From positions 1 to 46,946 of the forward strand of contig NZ_JANWVH010000014.1 in the NCBI RefSeq assembly GCF_025056915.1: a stretch of DNA of 46,946 bases, in the 5' to 3' direction. Of the stretch, positions 7,452-18,229 are shown one piece after another. Every line of letters begins with the position of its first letter. The stretch's first letter is position 1. Source of the stretch: Meiothermus sp. GTDB lineage: Bacteria > Deinococcota > Deinococci > Deinococcales > Thermaceae. The notes beneath the pieces were generated by a model. The model saw only the letters and a program-made list of their open reading frames with translations. It did not search any database and was not told where the DNA came from. Both the position numbers and the translations under genes were made by a program.

Positions 7452-9281
7452 ATGGAATCCTACACAACCTACGACTACGACGTACTGGTCATTGGCGCGG
7501 GGGGCGCGGGCCTCAGGGCAGCCATCGCAGCCATTGAAAAAGGGGCCAGGGTGGGCGTTGTCACCAAGAGCCTCCTGGGCAAGGCCCACACCGTGATGGC
7601 CGAGGGGGGCATGGCCGCCGCCATGGGCAATGTGCGCCCGGAGGACAACTGGAAGGTGCACTTCCGCGACACCCTCAAGGGCGGGGGGATGCTCAACAAC
7701 TGGAAGATGGTGGAAAACTACACCAAGGAAGCCCCCGACCGGGTGCGCGAGCTCGAGCAGTGGGGCGCGGTCTTCGACCGTACCCCCGATGGGCGCATCA
7801 ACCAGCGCAACTTTGGGGGCCACTCCTACCCCCGGCTGGCCCACGTGGGCGACCGCACCGGCCTGGAGCTGATCCGCACCCTGCAAGACCACGCCGTCAA
7901 GATGGGCATTCACGCCCACATGGAGACCACCATCTACCGCCTCCTGACCGACGCGGGCCGGGTGGTGGGGGCCCTGGGCTTCAACCGCCAGACCGGCGAG
8001 TTTCTGGTTTTCCGGGCCAAGGCGGTGGTGCTGGCGACCGGGGGCCTGGGCCGGATTTACCAGATTACTTCCAACTCCTGGGAGTGCACCGGCGACGGCT
8101 TCTCGCTCGCCAGCATGGTCGGCGCCGACCTGATTGACATGGAGTTCATCCAGTTCCACCCCACCGGCATGGTCTGGCCTCCCAGCGTGATGGGCATCCT
8201 GGTCACCGAAGGGGTGCGCGGCGAGGGTGGGGTGCTCAAGAACAGCCTGGGTCAGCGCTTCATGTTCGACAACGTGCCCGAGCGGTACAAGGGCGAGTTT
8301 GCCGAGACCGAAGAAGAGGCCGAGCGCTGGTTGCAGGGCGACCGCAACGCCCGCAGGCCGCCGGAACTCCTCACCCGCGACGTGGTGGCCCGGGCCATCC
8401 GCAAGGAGGTCAACGAGGGCCGGGGCAGCCCCCACGGCGGCGCTTTCCTGGACATTGCCAGCCGTCGCCCTGCCGACTACATCAAAAAGAAGCTCCCCAG
8501 CATGTACCACCAGTTCATGAAGCTGGGCAACCTGGACATCACCAAGGAGCCCATGGAAGTGGGCCCGACCTGCCACTACGTGATGGGGGGGGTGCGGGTG
8601 GATCCCGACACCCAGGCCACCAACGTGCCGGGCCTGTATGCAGCCGGCGAAGTGGCGGGTGGCCTGCACGGGGCCAACCGCCTGGGGGGCAACTCGCTTT
8701 CCGACCTGGTGGTTTTTGGCCGCCGGGCAGGCCTGGCCGCCGCCGAATACGCCGCCCAGCAAACCGGCTCGTACCAGGTGGACGAGGCCCAGGTACAGGC
8801 CTACATTGCCGAGGCCCTGCAGCCTTTCCACAACCCCCAGGGCGAGAACCCCTTTGCTCTGATGAAAGAGCTGCGCAGCACCATGCAGAAAAACGCGGGC
8901 ATCATGCGCGAGGAGGGCGAGCTCAAAACGCAGCTCGAGATCCTGGAAAACCTTAAAAAGCGGGCCTGGAACACCTCGGTCTCGGGGGGAAGGGCCTACA
9001 ACCCGGGCTGGCACACCGCGCTGGACATCCGCCTGATGGTGGAGATTTCCCAGGCGGTGGTGCTGGCTGCGCTGGCCCGTAAGGAAAGCCGGGGTGGGCA
9101 CGCCCGCCTGGACTACCCCGACCCCGACCCCACCTTTGCCAAGCTCAATCACATCATCCGGCGCAGCCCCGACGGCAGCCTGAGCGTGGTGGCCGAGCCG
9201 CTGCCGGAGATGCCGGAAGAGCTGCGTAAAGTGGCCGAGGCCAAAGACCTCAAGGAACTCAGCGATAAGGTAGGAGCCTAA
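7452..9281 (+). CDS. sdhA: Succinate dehydrogenase/fumarate reductase flavoprotein subunit
   Basis: The FAD-bearing catalytic subunit, 609 aa, which interconverts succinate and fumarate and feeds electrons to SdhB. The dinucleotide fold is VLVIGAGGAGLRAA (G15, G17, G20). H46 in KAHTVMAEGG aligns with the His that holds FAD covalently. Substrate and proton-transfer residues lie in QFHPTG, EGVRGEGG, GPTCHYVMGG and HGANRLGGNSLSD. The C-terminal helical region is RAWNTSVSGGRAYNPGW. It lies 12 bp after the anchor gene and 1 bp before sdhB, so the three are one transcript. The complex sits on the cytoplasmic face of the membrane. Confidence 0.96.
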   Translation: MESYTTYDYDVLVIGAGGAGLRAAIAAIEKGARVGVVTKSLLGKAHTVMAEGGMAAAMGNVRPEDNWKVHFRDTLKGGGMLNNWKMVENYTKEAPDRVRELEQWGAVFDRTPDGRINQRNFGGHSYPRLAHVGDRTGLELIRTLQDHAVKMGIHAHMETTIYRLLTDAGRVVGALGFNRQTGEFLVFRAKAVVLATGGLGRIYQITSNSWECTGDGFSLASMVGADLIDMEFIQFHPTGMVWPPSVMGILVTEGVRGEGGVLKNSLGQRFMFDNVPERYKGEFAETEEEAERWLQGDRNARRPPELLTRDVVARAIRKEVNEGRGSPHGGAFLDIASRRPADYIKKKLPSMYHQFMKLGNLDITKEPMEVGPTCHYVMGGVRVDPDTQATNVPGLYAAGEVAGGLHGANRLGGNSLSDLVVFGRRAGLAAAEYAAQQTGSYQVDEAQVQAYIAEALQPFHNPQGENPFALMKELRSTMQKNAGIMREEGELKTQLEILENLKKRAWNTSVSGGRAYNPGWHTALDIRLMVEISQAVVLAALARKESRGGHARLDYPDPDPTFAKLNHIIRRSPDGSLSVVAEPLPEMPEELRKVAEAKDLKELSDKVGA

Positions 9282-9282
9282 G

Positions 9283-10053
9283 ATGTCAACCGTCACCTTC
9301 AGAGTATTTCGAGGCGACCGGAGCGGCGGTGAGCTCAAAGACTACACCGTCGAGGTACAAGAAGGCATGGTGGTGCTGGATGTCATCCACCAGATTCAAG
9401 CCGAACAGGCCCCCGACCTGGCCTGCCGCTGGAACTGCAAGGCCGGCAAGTGCGGCTCCTGCGGCGCGGAGGTCAACGGCAAGCCCACCCTGATGTGCAT
9501 GACCCGCCTCGACACCATTGACACCTCCAAACCCGTTACGGTGCGGCCCATGAAGACCTTCCCGGTGATCCGCGACCTGGCCACCGATGTAAAGTGGAAC
9601 TACGAGGCCAATAAGAAAATCAAGCCCTTCACACCGTCGCCCAACACCGACTGGATTATGTTCCAGGAGGATGTGGACCGGGTGCAGGAGTTTCGGAAGT
9701 GCATCGAGTGCTTCCTGTGCCAGAATGTCTGCCACGTGCTGCGCGAGCACGACGAGAAAACCGGCTTCATCGGGCCGCGCCTGCTGGTGCGTACCGCCAG
9801 CCTGGAGATGCACCCCCTCGACACCGCCAACCGCCTCGAGATGCTCAAAAACGAAGGCGGCATCGGCTACTGCAACATCACCAAGTGCTGTACCGAGGTC
9901 TGCCCCGAGCACATCCACATCACCGACAACGCCATCATCCCGCTCAAGGAACGGGTGGTGGACGAATACTACGACCCGGTTCTGGGATTCTTCCGGCGCC
10001 TCTTTAGCAGCAAGAAGCGGGCCGAGCCCAGCGGTCAGGCAGCCGACGACTGA
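9283..10053 (+). CDS. sdhB: Succinate dehydrogenase/fumarate reductase iron-sulfur subunit
   Basis: Carries electrons from the SdhA flavin to the membrane anchor, 256 aa. The N-terminal ferredoxin domain has the [2Fe-2S] ligands C52, C57, C60 and C72 (NCKAGKCGSCG … LMC). The C-terminal domain has C140-x2-C143-x2-C146-x3-C150 and C197-x4-C202-C203-x3-C207-P for the two further clusters. The tail from about residue 235 is charged and of low complexity. The ATG follows the sdhA stop by one base, suggesting coupled translation. A strong terminator closes the operon. Confidence 0.96.
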   Translation: MSTVTFRVFRGDRSGGELKDYTVEVQEGMVVLDVIHQIQAEQAPDLACRWNCKAGKCGSCGAEVNGKPTLMCMTRLDTIDTSKPVTVRPMKTFPVIRDLATDVKWNYEANKKIKPFTPSPNTDWIMFQEDVDRVQEFRKCIECFLCQNVCHVLREHDEKTGFIGPRLLVRTASLEMHPLDTANRLEMLKNEGGIGYCNITKCCTEVCPEHIHITDNAIIPLKERVVDEYYDPVLGFFRRLFSSKKRAEPSGQAADD

Positions 10054-10070
10054 GTAACCCCGAAGCCGGG

Positions 10071-10109
10071 CCCCTCTCCAGGATGCGAACAGGAGAGGGG
10101 TTTATTTTT
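10071..10109 (+). terminator. Intrinsic terminator of the sdh operon
   Basis: Stem CCCCTCTCC (10071-10079) and GGAGAGGGG (10092-10100) with a 12-nt loop, followed by TTTATTTTT. It lies 17 bp after the sdhB stop. Confidence 0.93.
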
Positions 10110-10235
10110 GCTTCATTCACCGAAGCGCTCGGGGTATTACCCCCGGCTGGACGGCACCACATAAGGCCAGGTCAGTGGCCTCTGTCAGACCATTTGCGAA
10201 ACCCCGAACCTATTGCAGAATGATAAGAAAGTTTT

Positions 10236-11312
10236 ATGCCGCCGCAGCCCATCCTCGAGCTCGAAGACTCCACGGCTCCCCTGCGGGCCCGGGCTTATTT
10301 TTACATCCTGCCGGTGGTGGTGTGGGCCGCGCTGTTTGCCTGGTTCCAGCTCGACATCCCCAGCGAGGAAACCTTTTACGAGAAGTATTCGCTGCTGATT
10401 ATGGCGGTCTGGTTGGGGCTGTGCTGGTTGGGGCTATTGCTGCCCAGGTGGGTGCGCTTTCACACGGTCGAGCGGGGGGTCTTCTGGAGCACGGCGCTGC
10501 TGATGGTGTTCAACGTTTACTATAACCTGCTGGCCGTGAACAGCGAGGGGCTTTGGAATTCCTCGCTGTGGATTGCGGTGGTGTTTGTGATGGCCTACTT
10601 TGTGTTCGCACCCCGCCAGGCCTGGCTGGTTTCACTGGGAATTTTCGCCGCTTTTGTGATAGTGGGCCTGCTAGCCCTGGTGCCCCCGTCCTTGCGGGGA
10701 ATGCCCCTGGACCAAAACGCAGTCGTACAGCTTTACGTTTCTCAGTTGTGCTATTTGATTCTGTTCCGGCTGCTGGTGCTCTCCAAGGAGCACTCCCTGC
10801 GGGTGCGCCTCGAGGCGGCGAAACTATACGGGCTGGCCCACACCGACCCACTAACCAATGTAGCCAACCGCCGCTCGATTATGGAAGCCCTGTATCAGGC
10901 CCTCGAGCAAAACCGTCAGACCGGCCAACCCCTGTCGCTGGCCTTGCTCGATCTGGACCGCTTCAAACAAATCAACGACCAGTATGGGCACGAGATGGGC
11001 GATAAGGCGCTGGTGCATACCGCCCAGGTTCTAAAGCAAAACCTGCGCCCAGGCGACCTGTTGGGGCGTTGGGGTGGAGAGGAGTTTGTGCTGCTGCTAC
11101 CCAATACCTCCCTCCAGGAAGCCCGGCAGCTTTGTGAGCACCTCCAGCAGAAGCTAATCGAGAACCCCCTGGACAACCTGCGGCCTGTGTCGGCCAGCTT
11201 TGGCATTGCCACAGCAACGCCGGGCGACACGCCCGATTATCTGATCTCCAGGGCCGACACCGCAATGTACCTCTCAAAGCAGGCGGGGGGCAATCGGGTG
11301 GAAGTAGCCTAA
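10236..11312 (+). CDS. Membrane-bound diguanylate cyclase (GGDEF)
   Basis: Predicted to make cyclic di-GMP from two GTP. The N-terminal ~190 aa form about six membrane segments, beginning near residue 22 (FYILPVVVWAALFAW), with no recognisable sensory domain outside the membrane. The GGDEF domain spans about 200-358: HTDPLTNVANRR, LDLDRFKQINDQYGHEMGD and the active motif GGEEF. An RPGD motif exactly five residues before GGEEF is the classical RxxD inhibitory site, so product inhibition is likely. It overlaps the 3' end of the convergent antiporter gene by 4 bp. Confidence 0.93.
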   Translation: MPPQPILELEDSTAPLRARAYFYILPVVVWAALFAWFQLDIPSEETFYEKYSLLIMAVWLGLCWLGLLLPRWVRFHTVERGVFWSTALLMVFNVYYNLLAVNSEGLWNSSLWIAVVFVMAYFVFAPRQAWLVSLGIFAAFVIVGLLALVPPSLRGMPLDQNAVVQLYVSQLCYLILFRLLVLSKEHSLRVRLEAAKLYGLAHTDPLTNVANRRSIMEALYQALEQNRQTGQPLSLALLDLDRFKQINDQYGHEMGDKALVHTAQVLKQNLRPGDLLGRWGGEEFVLLLPNTSLQEARQLCEHLQQKLIENPLDNLRPVSASFGIATATPGDTPDYLISRADTAMYLSKQAGGNRVEVA

Positions 11313-12238
11313 GCCAAGCCGCTGACCTCGAGAACAAACAGCACATACATCAGCAAAAACAGCATTCCCTCCCAGCTCGAGATGCGCCGATCCTGCACGA
11401 GCAGGTAGAACAGCAGCGCGGAGCCCACCACAAAGGGCAGCGCAAACCCCGTCAGTTCGGGCGGCGCCTTGACCCCGCCGTAAACGGCCCCCGCCCCCAC
11501 CACCACCAGCGCGTTGAACACACATGAGCCCAGGATGTTGCCCACCGCCAGGGAAGCCTTGCCCTGCCGTGCCGCCGTGATGCTGACCACCAACTCGGGC
11601 AGGGTTGTGCCCAGGGCCAGAATCGTCACCGCCACAATGGCCGTGGGCACGCCGAGGCCGCTGGCCAGGCCCTGAAGACTGCTGACCGTCCAATCGGCCC
11701 CGAAGTAGATGCCCACCGCACAAAGCCCCACCATGAGCAGATCCCGGCCCGCAATAGGGGGCCTGGTTTCACTCTTCTGCCCGCTGCCACCTTCCTTCAG
11801 CAAATACGCCACATAGACCCCATAAACGGCCAGCAAACACAGCCCCTCCACCCGGCCCACCACCCCGTCAAACATCACCACTCCCAGCACAAAGGCCGAG
11901 CCCACCAGGAAGTGCAAATCTATGGCAATGTAAGCCTCGCCCAGATACACCGGGCGTAAGACCGAAAAAACCGTGCTCACCCCCAAAATCAGGAGCAGGT
12001 TGGAAACATTGGCCCCCAGCACGTTGCCGCTCACGATCTCCGAGACCCCCTGGCTTACCGAGACCAGCCCCGAAACCAGTTCGGGCAGCGAGGTGCCCAC
12101 CCCCACAATGATGACCCCCACCATAAAGGACGACAGGCCCAGGGCCAGCCCGATGCGCTCGGCAGCTCCGGTGAATAAACGCGCGGAGATAAGCAGCAAG
12201 GCCAGGCTGGCGATGAAGGTCAGGAAAAGCAGCAACAT
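11309..12238 (-). CDS. Ca2+/cation antiporter (CaCA family)
   Basis: A 309-aa membrane exchanger of the Na+/Ca2+ type. Two inverted halves each carry an alpha repeat: GVGTSLPELVSG … GNVLGANVSNL in the first, LALGTTLPELVVS … GNILGSCVFNAL in the second, joined by a short cytoplasmic loop near residues 150-165 (GGSGQKSETRPP). About ten membrane segments are expected. The acidic residue in each SLPE/TLPE motif lines the ion site in this family; the ions moved here cannot be read. A second, different family member lies at 29379. The 239 bp between this start and mnmA hold no recognisable feature. Confidence 0.92.
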   Translation of the reverse strand: MLLLFLTFIASLALLLISARLFTGAAERIGLALGLSSFMVGVIIVGVGTSLPELVSGLVSVSQGVSEIVSGNVLGANVSNLLLILGVSTVFSVLRPVYLGEAYIAIDLHFLVGSAFVLGVVMFDGVVGRVEGLCLLAVYGVYVAYLLKEGGSGQKSETRPPIAGRDLLMVGLCAVGIYFGADWTVSSLQGLASGLGVPTAIVAVTILALGTTLPELVVSITAARQGKASLAVGNILGSCVFNALVVVGAGAVYGGVKAPPELTGFALPFVVGSALLFYLLVQDRRISSWEGMLFLLMYVLFVLEVSGLA

Positions 12239-12477
12239 GGCGTACTCCCAGACAGCACCATACCCGACCAGGCTCTATCCAACCAGCACATAGCTACTGG
12301 AGCAGGGCAAGGCTGTTTTGCCAGGCATCCACGCTCAGGGTGCCCACTTGACGTCGCTTTCCAGCACACACAGTAAAAATCCACCCGCAAGGATGCGGTT
12401 GTTGTCTGGGTTTGACTGCGGGGCTAACGGCTTCGTTGCCCGGGGCTGCACGGGCATTATCGAGTGTCGGAAACTGC

Positions 12478-13584
<1,107 letters not shown>

Positions 13585-13810
13585 GTTGAACCCCAGGAGC
13601 CAGGGCTCCCGAAGATTAAGTGTACCCGATGCTTTTAGGAGCCAGGGCACACTTCCACCGTCGAGACTGGGCAGACTTCAGGGGCGTGTCCATCATGGCC
13701 CTGCGGAGGGCGGCCCAACCCCCATCCCCCTATTCACCTCGGCTTGACCGGCCATCTGCACCGAGCGTGGCTTGCTTGACCCGAACCATGCCTAAGGTGT
13801 CTCCCGCTTG

Positions 13811-13840
13811 TTGACCGAACCGACCACAGTGGCATAGCAT
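13811..13840 (+). promoter_or_regulatory. pyr operon promoter
   Basis: TTGACC (13811-13816), an 18-bp spacer and TAGCAT (13835-13840). Transcription would start near 13847, about 130 nt before pyrR, close to the ~115 nt reported for the Thermus ZO5 pyr operon. The remainder of the mnmA-pyr gap shows no gene. Confidence 0.6.
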
Positions 13841-13855
13841 ATCGCCTGGGAGTAA

Positions 13856-15453
<1,598 letters not shown>

Positions 15454-15488
15454 TCACCAGTAGCCGGTAGCCCATTGCAAGGAGCTTT

Positions 15489-16805
15489 ATGAAGGGTGAA
15501 ATCCTGATCAAGAACGCAAAACTGGTTGACGGGCGCGGCGAGCACGGCCAGGCCGACCTGCTGATTGGCGAGGGGCACATTCTTTCGCTGGCCGGGGGCG
15601 ATGCCCCCACCGTGCTGGACGCTGCAGGGAGGGTGCTGTCGCCGGGGTTTTTCGACCCCCACGCCCATCTGCGCGAACCCGGACAGGAGGTGAAGGAAGA
15701 CCTAAAGAGCGGCCTGACGGCGGCTGCCAGAGGAGGCTATACCGATGTGGTCTCGATGCCCAACACCTCGCCCGTGGTGGACAGCCCCGAGGTGGTGCGG
15801 GCGCTGAAGGAGAAAGCAGCCCGGATCGGTCAAGCCCGGCTCCATCCCGCCGCCGCCCTGACCCAGGGACAGGAGGGCAAGGTGCTGAGCGAAGCCCGCT
15901 TGCTACGCGAGGCAGGAGCCGTCATGCTCACCGACGATGGGCGCACCAACGAAGACGCCGGCGTGCTGGCCCAGGGCCTCCAGTACGCTGCTTCGTGGGG
16001 CCTTTTGGTCTCGGTCCACGCCGAGGACGCCGGACTGCGCCGGGGCGGGGTGATGCACGAAGGGGAGGTTTCATTCCGGCTGGGCCTGCCCGGGAACACC
16101 GGTTTTGCCGAGGCGGCCCGCATCGCCCGCGACCTGGAGATTGTGCGCTATGTGGTGCAGGGGCCGGGGGCCCTAAGCCTGGAACCGGGAAGAAGCCTTC
16201 TGCACGTGCAGCATCTGAGCACCCGCCGGGGTCTGGAACTGCTTCGGCAGGCCAAGCAGGCCGGGCTGCCCGTGAGCACCGAGGTGGGGCCGCACCACCT
16301 GACCCTGACCGATACCCATCTGGAGAGCCTCAACCCCATCTACAAGGTGGCCCCCCCGCTGCGTACCCAGGCCGATGTAGAGGCGCTTTTGAAGGGGCTT
16401 TTGGACGGGACCATTGACTGCATCGGCACCGACCACGCCCCCCACACCCAGGACGAAAAGGAGCTGGACATGCTGCGGGCGCCTTTTGGGATTCCCAACA
16501 TCGAGGTCTGCTGGCCCCTGCTCTACACCGAGCTGGTGCTCAAGCGGGGCTTTCCCCTGCCCACCCTGCTCGAGCGCTTTACCGATGGCCCCCGGCGCCT
16601 GCTGGGCTTCCCGCCCATTCACCTGCGCGAGGGAGCCGAGGCCAGCCTGGTGCTGTGGAGCCCCGCCGACGAGCGCCCGGTGGAGCCCCACACCTTTGCC
16701 TCCAAGGCCAAATACAGCCCCTGGGCCGGCTGGGTGCTGCGGGGCTGGCCAGCTTTGACGCTGGTGGAGGGGCGGGTGGTGTATGCGCAAACGGTGCAGG
16801 TGTGA
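15489..16805 (+). CDS. pyrC: Dihydroorotase
   Basis: Cyclises carbamoyl aspartate to dihydroorotate. Class I type, 438 aa. The metal-site signature [11 protein letters not shown] holds H58 and H60, LTDDGRT carries the bridging Asp in place of a carboxylated Lys, VSVHAEDAG and [11 protein letters not shown] supply further His ligands, and GTDHAPHT the catalytic Asp. The start follows AAGGAG. It lies 35 bp after pyrB; the bbc gene that separates pyrB and pyrC in Thermus ZO5 is missing, and no ORF fits the gap. No later pyr genes follow; repeats start instead. Confidence 0.97.
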   Translation: MKGEILIKNAKLVDGRGEHGQADLLIGEGHILSLAGGDAPTVLDAAGRVLSPGFFDPHAHLREPGQEVKEDLKSGLTAAARGGYTDVVSMPNTSPVVDSPEVVRALKEKAARIGQARLHPAAALTQGQEGKVLSEARLLREAGAVMLTDDGRTNEDAGVLAQGLQYAASWGLLVSVHAEDAGLRRGGVMHEGEVSFRLGLPGNTGFAEAARIARDLEIVRYVVQGPGALSLEPGRSLLHVQHLSTRRGLELLRQAKQAGLPVSTEVGPHHLTLTDTHLESLNPIYKVAPPLRTQADVEALLKGLLDGTIDCIGTDHAPHTQDEKELDMLRAPFGIPNIEVCWPLLYTELVLKRGFPLPTLLERFTDGPRRLLGFPPIHLREGAEASLVLWSPADERPVEPHTFASKAKYSPWAGWVLRGWPALTLVEGRVVYAQTVQV

Positions 16806-16940
16806 GCACCGGCGGGGTTTTTGTGCTACCGAGCATTTGTGGAACGCAAGGCCTGCCACTGCCCTGCTCAACCCTCTTACCAACCTTTGCGTGAACACTT
16901 TGCATGGCATGGAAGCGGTGCGCCGGAGCAGGGGTTGGGG

Positions 16941-17023
16941 CGTGGGGAGCAGGGGTTGGAGACCGACCACCCGCTCCCACCCAGTGTTTCCTTGAAGGTC
17001 GGAGGTACGCCTAAAGTTGGTAT
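16941..17023 (+). repeat. Interspersed repeat family 2 (copy 2)
   Basis: Same block order as 2091-2192: GGTTGGAGACCGACCACCC between GTGGGGAGC and GCTCCCAC arms, then TTCCTTGAAGGTCGG and GGTACGCCTAAAGTTGG. It runs directly into a truncated family 1 element. The 130 bp between pyrC and this repeat hold no recognisable feature. Confidence 0.6.
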
Positions 17024-17028
17024 TACGC

Positions 17029-17094
17029 GAAGGCTTTTTCCTTGAAAGAACAGTGGCCGCCTGGGTAGGCGGCCACGTCTGTCAAGCGCGCGAT
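17029..17094 (-). repeat. Interspersed repeat family 1, truncated (copy G)
   Basis: Contains the left half of the element on the minus strand: a degenerate left end (TCGCGCGCTTGACAGA), hairpin I (GTGGCCGCC, 6-nt loop, GGCGGCCAC) and ACTGTTCTTTCAAGGA, a decayed hairpin II. The right terminal repeat is replaced by family 2 sequence. It lies 30 bp past the 3' end of livM. Confidence 0.65.
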
Positions 17095-17124
17095 GAGAAA
17101 GCTTGAAACGGGGGGTCAGCGTCT

Positions 17125-18195
17125 TCAATAGGGCAGCGGCCAGGTTCGGAAATAATCCCGAATCCGGCCCCATAGCCCCACCAGACCCCGGGGTTCCAGG
17201 ATCAGAAAGAGCAGAATCAGCACCCCAAAAGCCACGCTGCGCCAGGCCGAAAGCTGGGCCACGTACTGTGGCCCAAAGGCTCCGGCAATCACGCTCAGGA
17301 CTTCGGGAATCAGCACGATGAAAAAAGCACCCAACACCGCACCCAGCACGGTTCCGGCCCCACCCACAATCACAATGGCCAGGTACTGAATGCTGAAGGA
17401 GAGCACGAAGTTTTCCGGGGTCACCGCCCCAATCAGGTGCATCAGAATGCCCCCGGCGATGCCCCCGTAAAAGGCCGAAAGGGCAAAGGCGGTGAGCTTG
17501 GAGCGCACCAGGTCTACCCCGGAAAGCTGGGCCGAAAGGTCGTTGTCGCGCACCGCGAACCAGGCCCGGCCCGCGCGGGTGGAGAGCAGGCGCTTGGCAT
17601 AGAAGAACATCGGGATGGCAAAGAACAGACCCAGGTAGAAAATCACCCGGTCGTCGGCCAGCGAAAGGCCCAGCATGGTGCCCTCAGCCGGGAGCTTGCG
17701 CCCCGCCACCCCGCCGGTGAAGTCTGTCCAGCGTTTGAAGATGTAATCGGCCAGGAACTGAAAGGCCAGGGTGGCGATGGCCAGATAAGCGCCCTTGATG
17801 CGGAGGGAAGGAATGCCCAGCACCACGCCGATGAGGGCGGCCACCAACCCTCCGGCAAGAATGCCCAGGGGGGCCAGGTCGCCCGAGAGGTGGCTGGAGG
17901 TATAGGCGCCAATCCCCACAAAAGCGGCCTGACCCAGCGAAATCTGGCCCGCACCGCCCACCAGCAGGTGCAGGCCCAGCCCGGCCAGCGCAGCCACCAG
18001 AATCTGGGTGGCGACAAACATCGGGTACTGTGGCAACAACAAAGGCAGCAGCAGCAACCCCACAATGGCCACGGCCAGCCAGAAGCGGCCCTGCGGGGTG
18101 CTGGCGTAGGCTTCATCCTGGCGGTAGTCCTCGCGCACCGTGCGGGAAAAGCGACGGCTAAAGGCATCGGTGAGGGATTGACTCAGGCGGTACAT
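17125..18195 (-). CDS. livM: Branched-chain amino acid-type ABC transporter permease (LivM)
   Basis: Second membrane permease of a Liv/HAAT-type importer, 356 aa. After a charged N-terminal tail of about 40 aa come eight to ten membrane segments. Family signatures are LGLHLLVGGAGQISLGQAAFVGIGAY, LRIKGAYLAIATLAFQ, TRAGRAWFAVRDNDLSAQLSGVD and YLAIVIVGGAGTVLGAVLGA (quoted in parts of the family's core). Last gene of the operon, 34 bp after the acyl-CoA ligase. The substrate need not be an amino acid; related systems with ligases import aromatic or fatty acids. Confidence 0.92.
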   Translation of the reverse strand: MYRLSQSLTDAFSRRFSRTVREDYRQDEAYASTPQGRFWLAVAIVGLLLLPLLLPQYPMFVATQILVAALAGLGLHLLVGGAGQISLGQAAFVGIGAYTSSHLSGDLAPLGILAGGLVAALIGVVLGIPSLRIKGAYLAIATLAFQFLADYIFKRWTDFTGGVAGRKLPAEGTMLGLSLADDRVIFYLGLFFAIPMFFYAKRLLSTRAGRAWFAVRDNDLSAQLSGVDLVRSKLTAFALSAFYGGIAGGILMHLIGAVTPENFVLSFSIQYLAIVIVGGAGTVLGAVLGAFFIVLIPEVLSVIAGAFGPQYVAQLSAWRSVAFGVLILLFLILEPRGLVGLWGRIRDYFRTWPLPY

Positions 18196-18229
18196 GGTCG
18201 GGTCTCCTCCGGAGATTCCACAGGCTCCA

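Noticed and set aside
6771-9338. 855-codon open frame on the minus strand antisense to sdhC and sdhA
   Set aside because: It mirrors the codons of two unmistakable enzymes on the plus strand; long antisense frames are expected at this GC content, and its text is His/Gly/Ala-rich without any domain.
16806-17124. Possible further pyr genes after pyrC
   Set aside because: No frame with gene-like codon use; the stretch is filled by the two repeat families.
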